A stretch of DNA of 64,000 nucleotides, from positions 1-64,000 of the forward strand of contig NZ_JAKZMM010000017.1 of the NCBI RefSeq assembly GCF_022809355.1. Reading direction: 5' to 3'. Source of the stretch: Parabacteroides faecalis. Its GTDB lineage: Bacteria > Bacteroidota > Bacteroidia > Bacteroidales > Tannerellaceae. Positions 36,462-45,806 of this stretch are shown one piece after another. Every line of letters starts with the position of its first letter. The first letter of the stretch is position 1. The notes beneath the pieces were generated by a model. That model made no database searches. It was not told the DNA's origin and saw only the letters and a program-made list of their open reading frames with translations. The translations under genes and the position numbers were made by a program.

Positions 36462-37658
36462 ATGTTAGCATCAGTATTATTACAAGCGGCGGCAGGAGCA
36501 AATGAAAGTTTCATGCAATTCTTGGCTGAAAACATTCAGGTGTTCTTGTCTTATACAGGATTTGCGAACGCAACGCCGGGGCATTTCATCATGTTGCTGG
36601 TTGGTTTGTTGTTCATCTTCCTGGCCATTAAATATGAATTTGAACCGATGCTTTTGATCCCGATCGGTTTCGGTATCTTGATTGGTAATATTCCTTTTAA
36701 AGATGCAGGTCTGCAATTGGGTATTTACGAAGAAGGTTCAGTGTTGAATATTTTGTATCAAGGTGTGAAGCAGGGTTGGTATCCGCCTCTGATTTTCTTG
36801 GGTATTGGAGCAATGACCGACTTCTCGGCGTTGATTTCTAATCCGAAGTTGATGTTGGTTGGAGCTGCTGCTCAGTTCGGTATCTTCGGTGCTTATATCA
36901 TTGCATTGCAGATGGGATTTGATCCGAGTCAGGCGGGTGCAATTGGTATCATCGGTGGTGCAGATGGTCCGACTGCTATCTTCTTGTCTTCTAAACTGGC
37001 TCCGAACTTGATGGGTGCGATTGCCGTCTCGGCCTATTCATATATGGCCTTGGTGCCGATCATCCAGCCTCCGTTCATGCGTTTGCTGACTACACAGAAA
37101 GAACGTCTGATCCGTATGAAACCGCCGAGAGTAGTTTCACAGACAGAAAAGATCATGTTCCCGATCGTTGGTTTGCTGTTGACAGCCTTCTTGGTACCAT
37201 CAGGTCTGCCTTTGTTGGGAATGTTGTTCTTCGGTAACTTGTGTAAGGAAAGTGGTGTGACACGTCGTTTGGCTGAAACAGCCCGCGGTCCGCTGATTGA
37301 CGTTATTACCATGTTGCTGGGTGTTACGGTAGGTGCTTCTACACAGGCTACACAGTTCTTGACGATCAACTCAATCAAGATCTTCGGTTTGGGAGCATTG
37401 TCATTCGTAATCGCTACTTGCGCCGGTGTCTTGTTCGTTAAGTTCTTCAACTTATTCTTGAAGGAAGGCAACAAGATCAATCCGTTGATCGGTAACTCTG
37501 GTGTATCTGCCGTTCCTGATGCTGCTCGTATTTCTCAGAACGTAGGTTTGGAATACGATCCAAGCAACTACTTGTTGATGCACGCTATGGGTCCGAACGT
37601 AGCAGGTGTAATCGGTTCAGCTGTGGCTGCCGGTATCTTGTTAGGTTTCTTAGGATAA
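36462..37658 (+). CDS. mmdB: Sodium-translocating decarboxylase beta subunit
   Basis: A 398-residue integral membrane protein with about nine or more helices. Conserved OadB-type regions are ATPGHFIMLLVGLLFIFLAIKYEFEPMLLIPIGFG (start of the transport core), GAIGIIGGADGPTAIFLSSKLAP with the sodium-binding aspartate, and SGVSAVPDAARISQNVGLEYDPSNYLLMHAMGPNVAGVIGSAVAAG near the C-terminus. It decarboxylates carboxybiotin and exports Na+. The frame also opens at a TTG 12 bases upstream, but the ATG four bases after the mmdC stop is the more likely start. A terminator follows. Confidence 0.93.
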   Translation: MLASVLLQAAAGANESFMQFLAENIQVFLSYTGFANATPGHFIMLLVGLLFIFLAIKYEFEPMLLIPIGFGILIGNIPFKDAGLQLGIYEEGSVLNILYQGVKQGWYPPLIFLGIGAMTDFSALISNPKLMLVGAAAQFGIFGAYIIALQMGFDPSQAGAIGIIGGADGPTAIFLSSKLAPNLMGAIAVSAYSYMALVPIIQPPFMRLLTTQKERLIRMKPPRVVSQTEKIMFPIVGLLLTAFLVPSGLPLLGMLFFGNLCKESGVTRRLAETARGPLIDVITMLLGVTVGASTQATQFLTINSIKIFGLGALSFVIATCAGVLFVKFFNLFLKEGNKINPLIGNSGVSAVPDAARISQNVGLEYDPSNYLLMHAMGPNVAGVIGSAVAAGILLGFLG

Positions 37659-37695
37659 TCCGATTGTAGCTTATACGCTATTTGATAGATATTTT

Positions 37696-37736
37696 AAACC
37701 CGGTTGGAACACAATTTGTGTTGCGGCCGGGTTTTT
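37696..37736 (+). terminator. Terminator after the decarboxylase operon
   Basis: AACCCGG pairs with CCGGGTT and AACACAA with TTGTGTT inside it; the tail is TTTTTT. Confidence 0.85.
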
Positions 37737-37837
37737 TCGTGTCTTGTCTTCGCCTGGATGGATAGTTGTATAATCGCTGGAGTAGGAGATTAATCCGGAA
37801 AATTCACTGGATTTAATGGATAATGATATGGCAAATT

Positions 37838-37925
37838 CTTTATTCGCCGTCGGCGAACATATATTCAATAATAGCGAATATATATTCAGCGTGGGCGAAT
37901 ATAAAAACGCCCTTGGCGAATAAAG
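37838..37925. repeat. 21-bp tandem array framed by a perfect 11-bp inverted repeat
   Basis: GCGAA cores occur at 37853, 37874, 37895 and 37916, exactly 21 bp apart. CTTTATTCGCC (37838-37848) and GGCGAATAAAG (37915-37925) are perfect inverses at the edges. The first unit is a 15-bp palindrome, TTCGCCGTCGGCGAA (37843-37857). It lies after the mmdB terminator and about 195 bp before the lysS promoter. The rest of 37737-38119 shows no gene. Confidence 0.88.
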
Positions 37926-38119
37926 TTTCGATTACTTCTTTCTGGAAAATGTCTCGGAGCCGGAAGGAAAATGAAATTCTAGGGAAAGAATGAATCAACT
38001 AGCCCCTTCTTGTCAGGATTTTGGAATAAAAATGAGGAATAAATCTGGTGGAAAACGTGTCAAAATAGCTTTTTATGTGAAAAGCCATCCTGTTACATCC
38101 TGATTACCGATATTTTTCT

Positions 38120-38127
38120 TATTTTTG
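38120..38127 (+). promoter_or_regulatory. Promoter -7 element for lysS
   Basis: TATTTTTG matches TAnnTTTG, 28 bp before the lysS start codon. Confidence 0.5.
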
Positions 38128-38155
38128 CACTGTATTTATACAAAATAATAGCGCA

Positions 38156-39886
38156 ATGAATCTATTAGAACTGAGCGAACAGGAAATCATTAGACGTAAC
38201 AGCATGGAACAGTTGCGTCAGATGGGGATCGAGCCGTATCCCGCAGCAGAGTATGTAACAAATGCTTTTTCTACAGAAATAAAAGAATCATTCAAAGACG
38301 ATGCAGAACCGCGCTCGGTGTGCATTGCCGGCCGAATCATGAGCCGTCGTATTATGGGAAAAGCTTCGTTTATGGAGCTGCAAGACTCGAAAGGCCGTAT
38401 TCAGGTGTATATTTCTCGTGACGATATCTGTCCGGATGAAAACAAAGACCTGTATAATATTGTATTTAAGAAATTGTTGGATATAGGAGATTTTGTGGGT
38501 ATCAAAGGATTCGTGTTCCGTACCCAGATGGGCGAAATCTCTGTTCATGCGCAAGAAATGACAGTATTGTCGAAATCATTGCGCCCGCTGCCTATCGTAA
38601 AATACAAAGACGGTGTAGCCTATGATGGTTTCAACGATCCTGAGTTGCGTTACCGTCAGCGTTATGTGGACTTGGTGGTTAATGATGGAGTAAAGGATAT
38701 TTTCTTGAAGCGTACGAAAGTATTCAACTCTATGCGTAACTACTTTAATGACCACGGATATCTGGAGGTTGAAACTCCGATCCTGCAGTCTATTCCTGGT
38801 GGTGCAGCAGCCCGTCCGTTTATTACTCACCACAATGCTTTGGATATTCCTTTGTATTTGCGTATTGCCGACGAGCTTTATCTGAAACGTTTGATCGTAG
38901 GTGGTTTTGAAGGTGTATATGAATTCTCGAAGAACTTCCGTAACGAAGGTATGGACCGTACACATAATCCGGAATTTACTTGTATGGAAATCTATGTTTC
39001 CTATAAGGATTATAACTGGATGATGGACTTTACAGAGAAGATGCTTCAGAAGATTTGTCTGGATGTCAACGGAACGACAGAAGTTAAGATGGGTGATAAT
39101 ATCATCAGTTTCAAGGCTCCGTTCAAACGTATCACCATGTTGGATTCTATCAAGGAATTTACCGGATATGACTTGACAGGAATGGATGAAGACCAGATCC
39201 GTGAAGTCTGCAAGAAACTGAATATGGAGATCGACGAAACGATGGGTAAGGGTAAATTGATTGATGAAATCTTTGGAGAATTCTGTGAAGGTAATTATAT
39301 CCAGCCAACCTTTATCACTGACTATCCGATCGAAATGTCTCCGCTGACCAAGAAGCACCGGACCAATCCGAGCCTGACAGAACGTTTCGAGTTGATGGTA
39401 AACGGAAAAGAGTTAGCTAATGCTTATTCTGAATTGAACGACCCGATCGATCAGTACGAACGTTTCCAGGAACAGCTCCGTCTGTCGGAAAAAGGAGATG
39501 ATGAAGCCATGTTCATCGATCAGGACTTTATCCGTGCATTGGAATACGGTATGCCTCCGACTTCCGGAATGGGTATCGGTATGGACCGTCTGGTTATGTT
39601 GATGACAGGACAGACTACAATCCAGGAAGTTTTGTTCTTCCCGCAGATGCGTCCGGAAAAGACCGTGAAAAAAGATGCTGTTGATAAATATACAGCCATA
39701 GGAGTGGATGCAAATTGGGTTCCTGCTCTGCAGAAGGCCGGCTATGTAACAGTAGAAACGCTGAAAGAGGCCAACCCGAACAAAGTAAGACAAGAACTGT
39801 GTGAGCTCAATAAGAAATATAAGTTGGGATTGGAAAATCCGAAAGCGGAAGACATTGAAGCTTGGATTGCCAATGCTGCCAAATAA
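38156..39886 (+). CDS. lysS: Lysyl-tRNA synthetase (class II)
   Basis: A 576-residue class IIb synthetase. The N-terminal OB-fold (residues ~55-150) binds the anticodon. Motif 2 is [18 protein letters not shown] and motif 3 is [16 protein letters not shown]. The C-terminal ~75 residues after motif 3 (from about 500) form an extra helical domain with basic patches, longer than in E. coli LysS and typical of Bacteroidales homologues. It charges tRNA-Lys. The gene heads a lysS-gpsA-pgi cluster with 15- and 12-bp gaps. Confidence 0.96.
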   Translation: MNLLELSEQEIIRRNSMEQLRQMGIEPYPAAEYVTNAFSTEIKESFKDDAEPRSVCIAGRIMSRRIMGKASFMELQDSKGRIQVYISRDDICPDENKDLYNIVFKKLLDIGDFVGIKGFVFRTQMGEISVHAQEMTVLSKSLRPLPIVKYKDGVAYDGFNDPELRYRQRYVDLVVNDGVKDIFLKRTKVFNSMRNYFNDHGYLEVETPILQSIPGGAAARPFITHHNALDIPLYLRIADELYLKRLIVGGFEGVYEFSKNFRNEGMDRTHNPEFTCMEIYVSYKDYNWMMDFTEKMLQKICLDVNGTTEVKMGDNIISFKAPFKRITMLDSIKEFTGYDLTGMDEDQIREVCKKLNMEIDETMGKGKLIDEIFGEFCEGNYIQPTFITDYPIEMSPLTKKHRTNPSLTERFELMVNGKELANAYSELNDPIDQYERFQEQLRLSEKGDDEAMFIDQDFIRALEYGMPPTSGMGIGMDRLVMLMTGQTTIQEVLFFPQMRPEKTVKKDAVDKYTAIGVDANWVPALQKAGYVTVETLKEANPNKVRQELCELNKKYKLGLENPKAEDIEAWIANAAK

Positions 39887-39901
39887 AATCTGATACAAGA
39901 A

Positions 39902-40897
39902 ATGAATTTGCCTGGAAAAATTGCAATAATGGGAGGCGGTAGTTGGGCTACCGCCTTAGCCAAGATTGTACTCTCTACTCAAGAGCGCATCAACTGGTAT
40001 ATGCGGCGTGACGATCAGATTCAGGATTTCCTGCAGACAGGACACAACCCGAGTTACTTGTCGGCCGTAGAGTTCGATATAAACCGGATTAATTTCTATT
40101 CCGATATTAACCGGACGATAGAAGAGTCGGATACGCTCATCTTTGCAACGCCGTCACCATTCTTGAAGCAGCATCTGAAAAAGGTGACTACTTCGCTGGA
40201 AAATAAGTTTATTGTTTCAGCCATCAAAGGAATTGTGCCGGATGAAAATATGCTGGTGGCCGATTACTTTTCGGAATATTATCATGTTCCGATCAATCAT
40301 ATCGCTGTGATAGGCGGCCCGTGCCATGCCGAGGAAATTGCGTTAGAGCGTCTTTCGTATATCACCTTGGCTTGCCCGGATATTGATTATGCTTACCAGT
40401 TATCTTCGGTATTTAAGAACCAATACCTGAGGAATTATTGCTGCAAGGATGTGACAGGTATAGAGTATGCCTCGGTCTTGAAGAATGTATATGCAATTGT
40501 TGCAGGTATTTGTCACGGAATGAAGTATGGAGATAACTTCCTGGCGGTATTTATCTGTAATGCGATCGAGGAAATGCGAAACTTCCTGTATGCGGTTCAT
40601 GGACTCGAACGTGATATTACCGATTCTGTCTATTTGGGAGATTTACTGGTAACCGCTTATTCCCGTTTCAGTCGTAACCGGACTTTCGGTACGATGATTG
40701 GAAAAGGCTATTCGGTAAAAACGGCCCAATTGGAAATGGAGATGATAGCCGAAGGTTATTACGGGACAAAGTGTATTCATGAGATTAACGAGAAATATCA
40801 AGTCAATATGCCGATATTGGATGCCTTGTATGCGATTTTGTATGAACGGAAATCGCCAATGGTTGTTATCCGGCAGTTGACACAAACATTTAAATAA
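39902..40897 (+). CDS. gpsA: Glycerol-3-phosphate dehydrogenase [NAD(P)+]
   Basis: A 331-residue soluble dehydrogenase that makes sn-glycerol-3-phosphate for phospholipids. The N-terminal Rossmann loop is IAIMGGGSWATALAKI. The catalytic lysine regions are SAIKGIVPDENMLVADYF and ASVLKNVYAIVAGICHG. VIGGPCHAEEIALERLSYI is also conserved. Genes in the same direction lie 15 bp before and 12 bp after. Confidence 0.93.
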   Translation: MNLPGKIAIMGGGSWATALAKIVLSTQERINWYMRRDDQIQDFLQTGHNPSYLSAVEFDINRINFYSDINRTIEESDTLIFATPSPFLKQHLKKVTTSLENKFIVSAIKGIVPDENMLVADYFSEYYHVPINHIAVIGGPCHAEEIALERLSYITLACPDIDYAYQLSSVFKNQYLRNYCCKDVTGIEYASVLKNVYAIVAGICHGMKYGDNFLAVFICNAIEEMRNFLYAVHGLERDITDSVYLGDLLVTAYSRFSRNRTFGTMIGKGYSVKTAQLEMEMIAEGYYGTKCIHEINEKYQVNMPILDALYAILYERKSPMVVIRQLTQTFK

Positions 40898-40909
40898 ATC
40901 ATTCGCTTT

Positions 40910-42256
40910 ATGAAAAACATTTGTTTGAACTTTGAGAAAGCATTAGGCGTTGTTTCTAAAGAGCAGATTCTGACACAGGAAGCAACAGTAAACGCTTGTA
41001 TGGATACATTGCATAAAGGTAATGGCGCTGGGAATGACTTCCTGGGTTGGTTGCATTTGCCTTCTTCTATTACAGACGCTGAATTGACTGAAATAGAAAA
41101 TACAGCGAACGTTTTGCGCTCAAAATGTGAAGTTGTTGTAGCTATTGGTATCGGTGGTAGTTATTTAGGAACCCGTGCCGTTGTTGAAGCGATGAATAAC
41201 AGCTTTGACTGGTTACATGCAAACGACAGAAAGAATCCGATCTTATTGTATGCCGGTCACAACATTGGTGAAGACTATTTGTATGAACTGAGTGAAGTAT
41301 TGAAAGGCAAACAGTTCGGTATCATCAATATCTCTAAATCAGGAACGACAACTGAACCTGCTATTGCTTTCCGTATCTTGAAGAAACAATTGGAAGATGC
41401 AGTAGGTAAAGAAGAAGCTAAACATCGTATCGTAGCTATTACAGATGCCCGTAAAGGTGCTTTGCGTACTTTGGCAGATCAGGAAGGTTACAAGACTTTC
41501 GTTATTCCTGACAATGTAGGTGGACGTTTCTCTGTATTAACACCGGTTGGACTGTTGCCAATTGCTGTGGCAGGAGTAAATATCCGTGAATTGGTAGCAG
41601 GTGCTGTGGCAATGGAAAAGGCAACTGATCAGAGTGTTCCTTTTGCAGAAAATATCTCAGCTCAGTATGCTGCTGTTCGCAATGAATTATACAAGAGTGG
41701 AAAGAAAGTAGAAATCTTGTGTAACTTCCATCCGAAATTGCATTACATCGGCGAATGGTGGAAACAGTTGTATGGTGAAAGTGAAGGAAAAGACGGAAAA
41801 GGAATTTACCCAGCTGCTGTAGATTTGACAACTGATTTGCATTCAATGGGTCAGTGGATTCAGGAAGGCGAACGTACCATCTTCGAAACAGTTATCTCTG
41901 TAGAGAAGGCTAATCATTCAGTAGTAGTTCCGACAGACGAGGCTAACTTGGATGGTTTGAATTTCTTGGCTGGTAAACACGTAGATGAAGTTAATAAGAT
42001 GGCTGAACTGGGTACACAATTGGCTCATGTTGACGGTGGTGTTCCCAATATTAAAGTAACAATGCCGGAAGTTTCTCCGTATTACATCGGACAGTTGTTC
42101 TACTTCTTTGAAAAGGCTTGTGGTATCAGCGGTTATATCTTGGGTGTAAATCCGTTTAATCAACCGGGCGTAGAAGCATATAAGAAGAATATGTTTGCTT
42201 TGTTGAACAAACCAGGATATGAAAAGGAAAGTGAAGCAATCAAAAGCAGATTATAA
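40910..42256 (+). CDS. pgi: Glucose-6-phosphate isomerase
   Basis: A 448-residue phosphoglucose isomerase of the shorter bacterial form. The sugar-phosphate site is [18 protein letters not shown] and the second phosphate loop is [17 protein letters not shown]. Two catalytic regions follow: the glutamate near [16 protein letters not shown] and the lysine in [18 protein letters not shown]. It acts in glycolysis and gluconeogenesis. A very strong terminator follows. Confidence 0.95.
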   Translation: MKNICLNFEKALGVVSKEQILTQEATVNACMDTLHKGNGAGNDFLGWLHLPSSITDAELTEIENTANVLRSKCEVVVAIGIGGSYLGTRAVVEAMNNSFDWLHANDRKNPILLYAGHNIGEDYLYELSEVLKGKQFGIINISKSGTTTEPAIAFRILKKQLEDAVGKEEAKHRIVAITDARKGALRTLADQEGYKTFVIPDNVGGRFSVLTPVGLLPIAVAGVNIRELVAGAVAMEKATDQSVPFAENISAQYAAVRNELYKSGKKVEILCNFHPKLHYIGEWWKQLYGESEGKDGKGIYPAAVDLTTDLHSMGQWIQEGERTIFETVISVEKANHSVVVPTDEANLDGLNFLAGKHVDEVNKMAELGTQLAHVDGGVPNIKVTMPEVSPYYIGQLFYFFEKACGISGYILGVNPFNQPGVEAYKKNMFALLNKPGYEKESEAIKSRL

Positions 42257-42285
42257 AAAGATTATTTCATACTGATATTTTTACA

Positions 42286-42346
42286 GATTGCCTGAAAAAC
42301 ATGCGGAGATATATTTCTTGCATTGGTTTTTCAGGCAATCTTTTTT
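42286..42346 (+). terminator. Strong terminator after pgi
   Basis: A perfect 15-bp stem joins 42286-42300 and 42326-42340, followed by TTTTTT. ATGC/GCAT extends the pairing inside. Confidence 0.92.
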
Positions 42347-42362
42347 ATGAAAAAGGGAAAGC

Positions 42363-43103
42363 ATGGAACTGGATTTTATTAGGAAAGCCGTACAAGATTA
42401 CGAGGTAAGAAAGGGTTCTAAATTGAATCCGAAAGCTGTCTTGTTTGATATGGATGGCGTATTGTATGATTCAATGCGTTTTCATGCACGGGCTTGGAAA
42501 GAGGTGGCTGATGCGCATTTATTGATAAGTACGGAAGAAGATTTTTATCTGTACGAAGGGCGTACCGGCTCAAGTACGATCGATGAACTTTATATGCGTA
42601 CCTTTCAGCGGAAAGCTACGGATGAAGAGAAACAGGCAATATACGAAGAGAAATCGGCTTTGTTTTGCCATTACAATGACGGAGAACCGATGCCGGGAGC
42701 TTCGGATGTTTTGGAAAAAGTAGCAGCTGCTGGATTGCAACGCTTGGTGGTAACAGGATCAGGACAGAAGAGTTTGATCGATAAACTGGAACATACCTAT
42801 CCACATTGTTTTACTCCGGATAAGATGGTAACGGCTTTTGATGTCAAGTATGGGAAACCGGATCCCGAACCTTATTTGATGGGTTTGGTAAAAGCCGGAG
42901 TCTCTGCTCATGAGGCTTTTGTTGTTGAGAATGCACCGTTGGGTGTTCGTGCCGGAGTTGCAGCAGGAATATTCACGATAGCAGTAAATACTGGTCCTTT
43001 GGCTGATGAAGTCTTGTGGAAAGAAGGTGCTAATCTGCTTTTTCCATCTATGGAATCATTGGCCGTTCATTGGCCATTGCTGATGCAGGCAGTGGGAAAA
43101 TAA
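42363..43103 (+). CDS. HAD-family hydrolase, beta-phosphoglucomutase-like
   Basis: A 246-residue HAD subclass I protein. Motif I is AVLFDMDGVLYDSM with the nucleophile and acid/base aspartates; motif II RLVVTGSGQ; motif III lysine in DVKYGKPDPEPYLMGL; motif IV VENAPLGVRAGVAAG, where the usual acidic pair of phosphatases is EN, as in several phosphoglucomutase-like proteins. The four-helix cap is residues ~45-105. It could be a sugar phosphatase or a beta-phosphoglucomutase. It starts 16 bp after the pgi terminator, so its promoter overlaps or is weak. Confidence 0.82.
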   Translation: MELDFIRKAVQDYEVRKGSKLNPKAVLFDMDGVLYDSMRFHARAWKEVADAHLLISTEEDFYLYEGRTGSSTIDELYMRTFQRKATDEEKQAIYEEKSALFCHYNDGEPMPGASDVLEKVAAAGLQRLVVTGSGQKSLIDKLEHTYPHCFTPDKMVTAFDVKYGKPDPEPYLMGLVKAGVSAHEAFVVENAPLGVRAGVAAGIFTIAVNTGPLADEVLWKEGANLLFPSMESLAVHWPLLMQAVGK

Positions 43104-43105
43104 AA

Positions 43106-43137
43106 AAGGAAGCAGAGAGTTTACTCTCCACTTCCTT
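43106..43137. terminator. Bidirectional terminator between convergent genes
   Basis: AAGGAAGCAGAGAGT pairs with ACTCTCCACTTCCTT (two mismatched positions). The minus-strand tail is TTTTTTA. Confidence 0.75.
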
Positions 43138-43157
43138 CTGTTATATTAATTCTGTCT

Positions 43158-44057
43158 TTATTTTACGTAAGCAGCATTGTTCAAGAAGTCATAGCTCTTC
43201 TGAACATCTTCCTGCGGTGTTCCATCGTAGCGTTCTACTTCTACATACCAGTCTTTCATACCGTTTGCATAAGCTTGTTCAAAGATTGGTTTGAAGTCGA
43301 TTGTACCACTAGCACCAATAGCTGTTTCGTCTTTGATGTGTAATACCGGGAAACGGTTCGGATATTTCTTCAGATATTCTACAGGATCTTTACCACCTCG
43401 TTTAACCCAATAAACATCCATTTCGAAGAAAATATGATCCGGACTTGAGTTTTCAAGCATCAAATCATAAATAGTCTGACCTTCGATCTGTTTGAATTCG
43501 TAATCATGGTTGTGGTAACCGAATTTGATACCGGCACCGGCAGCAGCCAAACCGATTTGATAGAAGTAGTCGCTGAAATATCTCTTCAAATCGTCCATGC
43601 TTGCTTTTTCGTTGATCGGAGAAACAGGCATAACCATGTATTTCATACCTGCTTTCTTATGTGCTTCGATAGCAGCATTCCACCAAGCCAAGTCTTTATT
43701 CATATCGTCACCGATGAAGTGAGACAAGTGTGCGCTGGTTGGCTTCATACCTAAATCGTTACAAATCTTCTTGAATTCAGCGGGATCTAATCCGTAAATC
43801 TTACCGTCGTCGCTGTAACCGGCAGTTTCCAGATTTACATAACCCATTTTGGAAACGATTTCCAATACTTTCTGGATACCCAGATCATTAATGTCATCAC
43901 GCAAAGAGTAAAGTTGAAGACCAATGTGTTTTTTGGCTGTTTCACTTGCTGCACTAGAAGCACCTTTTCCACCACAAGAGGTTAACAATTGCGGTGCTAC
44001 TAAACCACCGGCAAGCAATAAAGAAGCCTGCTTTAAAAATTCTCGTCTGTTTTGCAT
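43158..44057 (-). CDS. Sugar phosphate isomerase/epimerase-like TIM barrel, exported
   Basis: A 299-residue xylose-isomerase-like TIM barrel. The start at 44057 gives a twin-arginine-type leader, QNRREFLKQASLLLAGG, ending in LLTSCGGKG, which also fits a lipoprotein site. An in-frame ATG 33 bases upstream would bury the leader. Barrel motifs include GLQLYSLRDDI, MKPTSAHLSHFIGDD, IKFGYHNHDYEF and IFFEMDVYWVKRGG with metal-binding acids and histidines. Bacteroidetes often export such proteins within sugar-processing pathways. The substrate is unknown. Confidence 0.82.
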   Translation of the reverse strand: MQNRREFLKQASLLLAGGLVAPQLLTSCGGKGASSAASETAKKHIGLQLYSLRDDINDLGIQKVLEIVSKMGYVNLETAGYSDDGKIYGLDPAEFKKICNDLGMKPTSAHLSHFIGDDMNKDLAWWNAAIEAHKKAGMKYMVMPVSPINEKASMDDLKRYFSDYFYQIGLAAAGAGIKFGYHNHDYEFKQIEGQTIYDLMLENSSPDHIFFEMDVYWVKRGGKDPVEYLKKYPNRFPVLHIKDETAIGASGTIDFKPIFEQAYANGMKDWYVEVERYDGTPQEDVQKSYDFLNNAAYVK

Positions 44058-44212
44058 AGCACTAAAATTTTGAGTAAAATAATTTGCCACGAAATTAAGG
44101 TTTATATTTCTAAATATGGATAATTTGTGTAATAAATTTTACTCTTTTCTTGCTATTATTATCTTTTTTCTGCATTTTCTTCCTTTTCCCGTCTTGTTAA
44201 TGCTTTACTAAC

Positions 44213-44746
44213 TTATTTGGAAGGTCCTTGTTGATCGTTCGGATTAATTTTACCACTGAATGAAATGGATTGCCGGTTGTTGGGTTGGACATGGATTCGC
44301 GAAGTTCCATCTTTATAGATGGTAATACGGAATGTATAGGAATCTTCTTCATTACGGGTTTTCAATAGAACTTCGGTAGCACCTTTTTTCCCTTCCTTTG
44401 ATTCGTACTGGCAGATAGGAGCCCGGAAGTTTAATCCTTTACCTCCGCCATAAGGAACACTATATGCTTCACCTACGTAAGGCAGATAAGAATAGATTGA
44501 ATCATTCTTGACTTCTAAAGAATAAAGACTGGTCAAAGCCCGACTTCTGCCTTTCATCGGATACATGTAGTCTACATCTATTTTATAAGTTTGTGCATCG
44601 AGGGCTTTTTGAATGGTTTCGGCTACTTGCTCTTGTCTGTTTTCTTTTTCTTGCGCTTCAGCCATTTGTATAGAAGCACTCATCATCATAAAAATCCATA
44701 CACATAATGTTTGTATCAGAAAATTCTTTTTCATAATCATCTTCAT
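44213..44746 (-). CDS. DUF4251-type exported protein
   Basis: A 177-residue protein with a signal peptide ending near MAEAQ. The mature part matches the pattern I associate with DUF4251: TYKIDVDYMYPMKGRSRALTSLYSLEVKNDSIYSYLPYVGEAY and a final DGTSRIHVQPNNRQSISFSG. Function is not established. Two start codons (44746 and 44734) are possible; both leave the signal peptide intact. It is transcribed divergently from a radical SAM gene. Confidence 0.75.
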   Translation of the reverse strand: MKMIMKKNFLIQTLCVWIFMMMSASIQMAEAQEKENRQEQVAETIQKALDAQTYKIDVDYMYPMKGRSRALTSLYSLEVKNDSIYSYLPYVGEAYSVPYGGGKGLNFRAPICQYESKEGKKGATEVLLKTRNEEDSYTFRITIYKDGTSRIHVQPNNRQSISFSGKINPNDQQGPSK

Positions 44747-44845
44747 TTTATTGTTATTCTAACAAAGTACTTAATCTTTTATAGGAATAACAATTGGAGA
44801 AGATTGAATGTTGGACCTTTTTAAATCTATTTAGATATGAAATAT

Positions 44846-44853
44846 TATCTTTG
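44846..44853 (+). promoter_or_regulatory. Promoter -7 element for the radical SAM gene
   Basis: TATCTTTG matches TAnnTTTG and ends only 4 bp before the ATG at 44858, so the transcript may begin at or next to the start codon. Confidence 0.5.
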
Positions 44854-44857
44854 CGTT

Positions 44858-45781
44858 ATGGAAAAAAGAAAACCTTATAACGACTTGGGAGATTTTCTGC
44901 GGAAGTGTTTTGCGTGGAAAGTACAGAAAATATCAATCAATGCAGGATTTACATGTCCGAATCGTGATGGAACCAAAGGATGGGGCGGATGTACGTATTG
45001 TAATAATCAGACATTCAGTCCGGAATATTGTCATACGGAGAAAAGCGTAACGGAACAATTGGAAGAGGGCGTTCATTTCTTTTCCCGAAAATATCCGGAG
45101 ATGAAATACCTGGCCTATTTCCAGGCTTATACGAATACGTACGATTCGATGGAAGCCTTGATGAAAAAATACGAAGAGGCTTTGGCTTTTCCAGGTGTGG
45201 TAGGTCTGATTGTCGGAACTCGTCCCGACTGTATGCCGGATGAATTGCTGGATTATTTTGCATCGCTGTCGAAACATACATTTGTCATGATCGAATATGG
45301 GGTTGAAAGTACGAAAGAGGAGACATTATTGCGTATTAATCGGGGACATTCTTATCGGGAATCGGAAGAGGCTATTCGTCGGACGGCGGCTCGTGGTATT
45401 TATACCGGAGCTCATTTGATATTAGGATTACCAGGAGAAAACAGGAAAGATATCTTGGAACATGCCCATCGTATTTCTTCATTACCGCTGACAACATTGA
45501 AATTACATCAGCTTCAGTTAATCCGGAATACACGGATGGCGAAAGAATATGCAGAAAATCCATCTGATTTTCATCTTTATACAGTGGATGAGTATATTGA
45601 TTTGGCGATCGACTTTGTCGAACGGTTGAATCCTTCATTCATTGTGGAGCGATTTGTTTCTCAGTCGCCCAAAGAGTTGTTGATTGCACCTGATTGGGGA
45701 CTGAAAAACTATGAGTTTACCGCAAAGGTCAACAAACGATTTGCTGAACGAGGTACTTGGCAAGGAAAATTGTATGAGTAA
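44858..45781 (+). CDS. TIGR01212-family radical SAM protein
   Basis: A 307-residue radical SAM enzyme. The family pattern is CPNRDGTKGWGGCTYCNNQTFSP near residue 30, a cysteine cluster unlike the standard CxxxCxxC spacing (C-x13-C-x2-C) and characteristic of the TIGR01212/YhcC group. TRPDCMPDELLDYF and the TIM-barrel strands (FVMIEYGVEST, GAHLILGLPGENRKD) follow. The reaction is unknown. I start at the second ATG (44858), because the first one (44837) precedes the promoter element. Confidence 0.88.
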   Translation: MEKRKPYNDLGDFLRKCFAWKVQKISINAGFTCPNRDGTKGWGGCTYCNNQTFSPEYCHTEKSVTEQLEEGVHFFSRKYPEMKYLAYFQAYTNTYDSMEALMKKYEEALAFPGVVGLIVGTRPDCMPDELLDYFASLSKHTFVMIEYGVESTKEETLLRINRGHSYRESEEAIRRTAARGIYTGAHLILGLPGENRKDILEHAHRISSLPLTTLKLHQLQLIRNTRMAKEYAENPSDFHLYTVDEYIDLAIDFVERLNPSFIVERFVSQSPKELLIAPDWGLKNYEFTAKVNKRFAERGTWQGKLYE

Positions 45782-45806
45782 ATCTGTCCGACCTTTTCTT
45801 TCTTTT

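Noticed and set aside
38576-39358. 260-residue minus-strand frame inside lysS
   Set aside because: It lies entirely opposite lysS and has no family signature or start signal.
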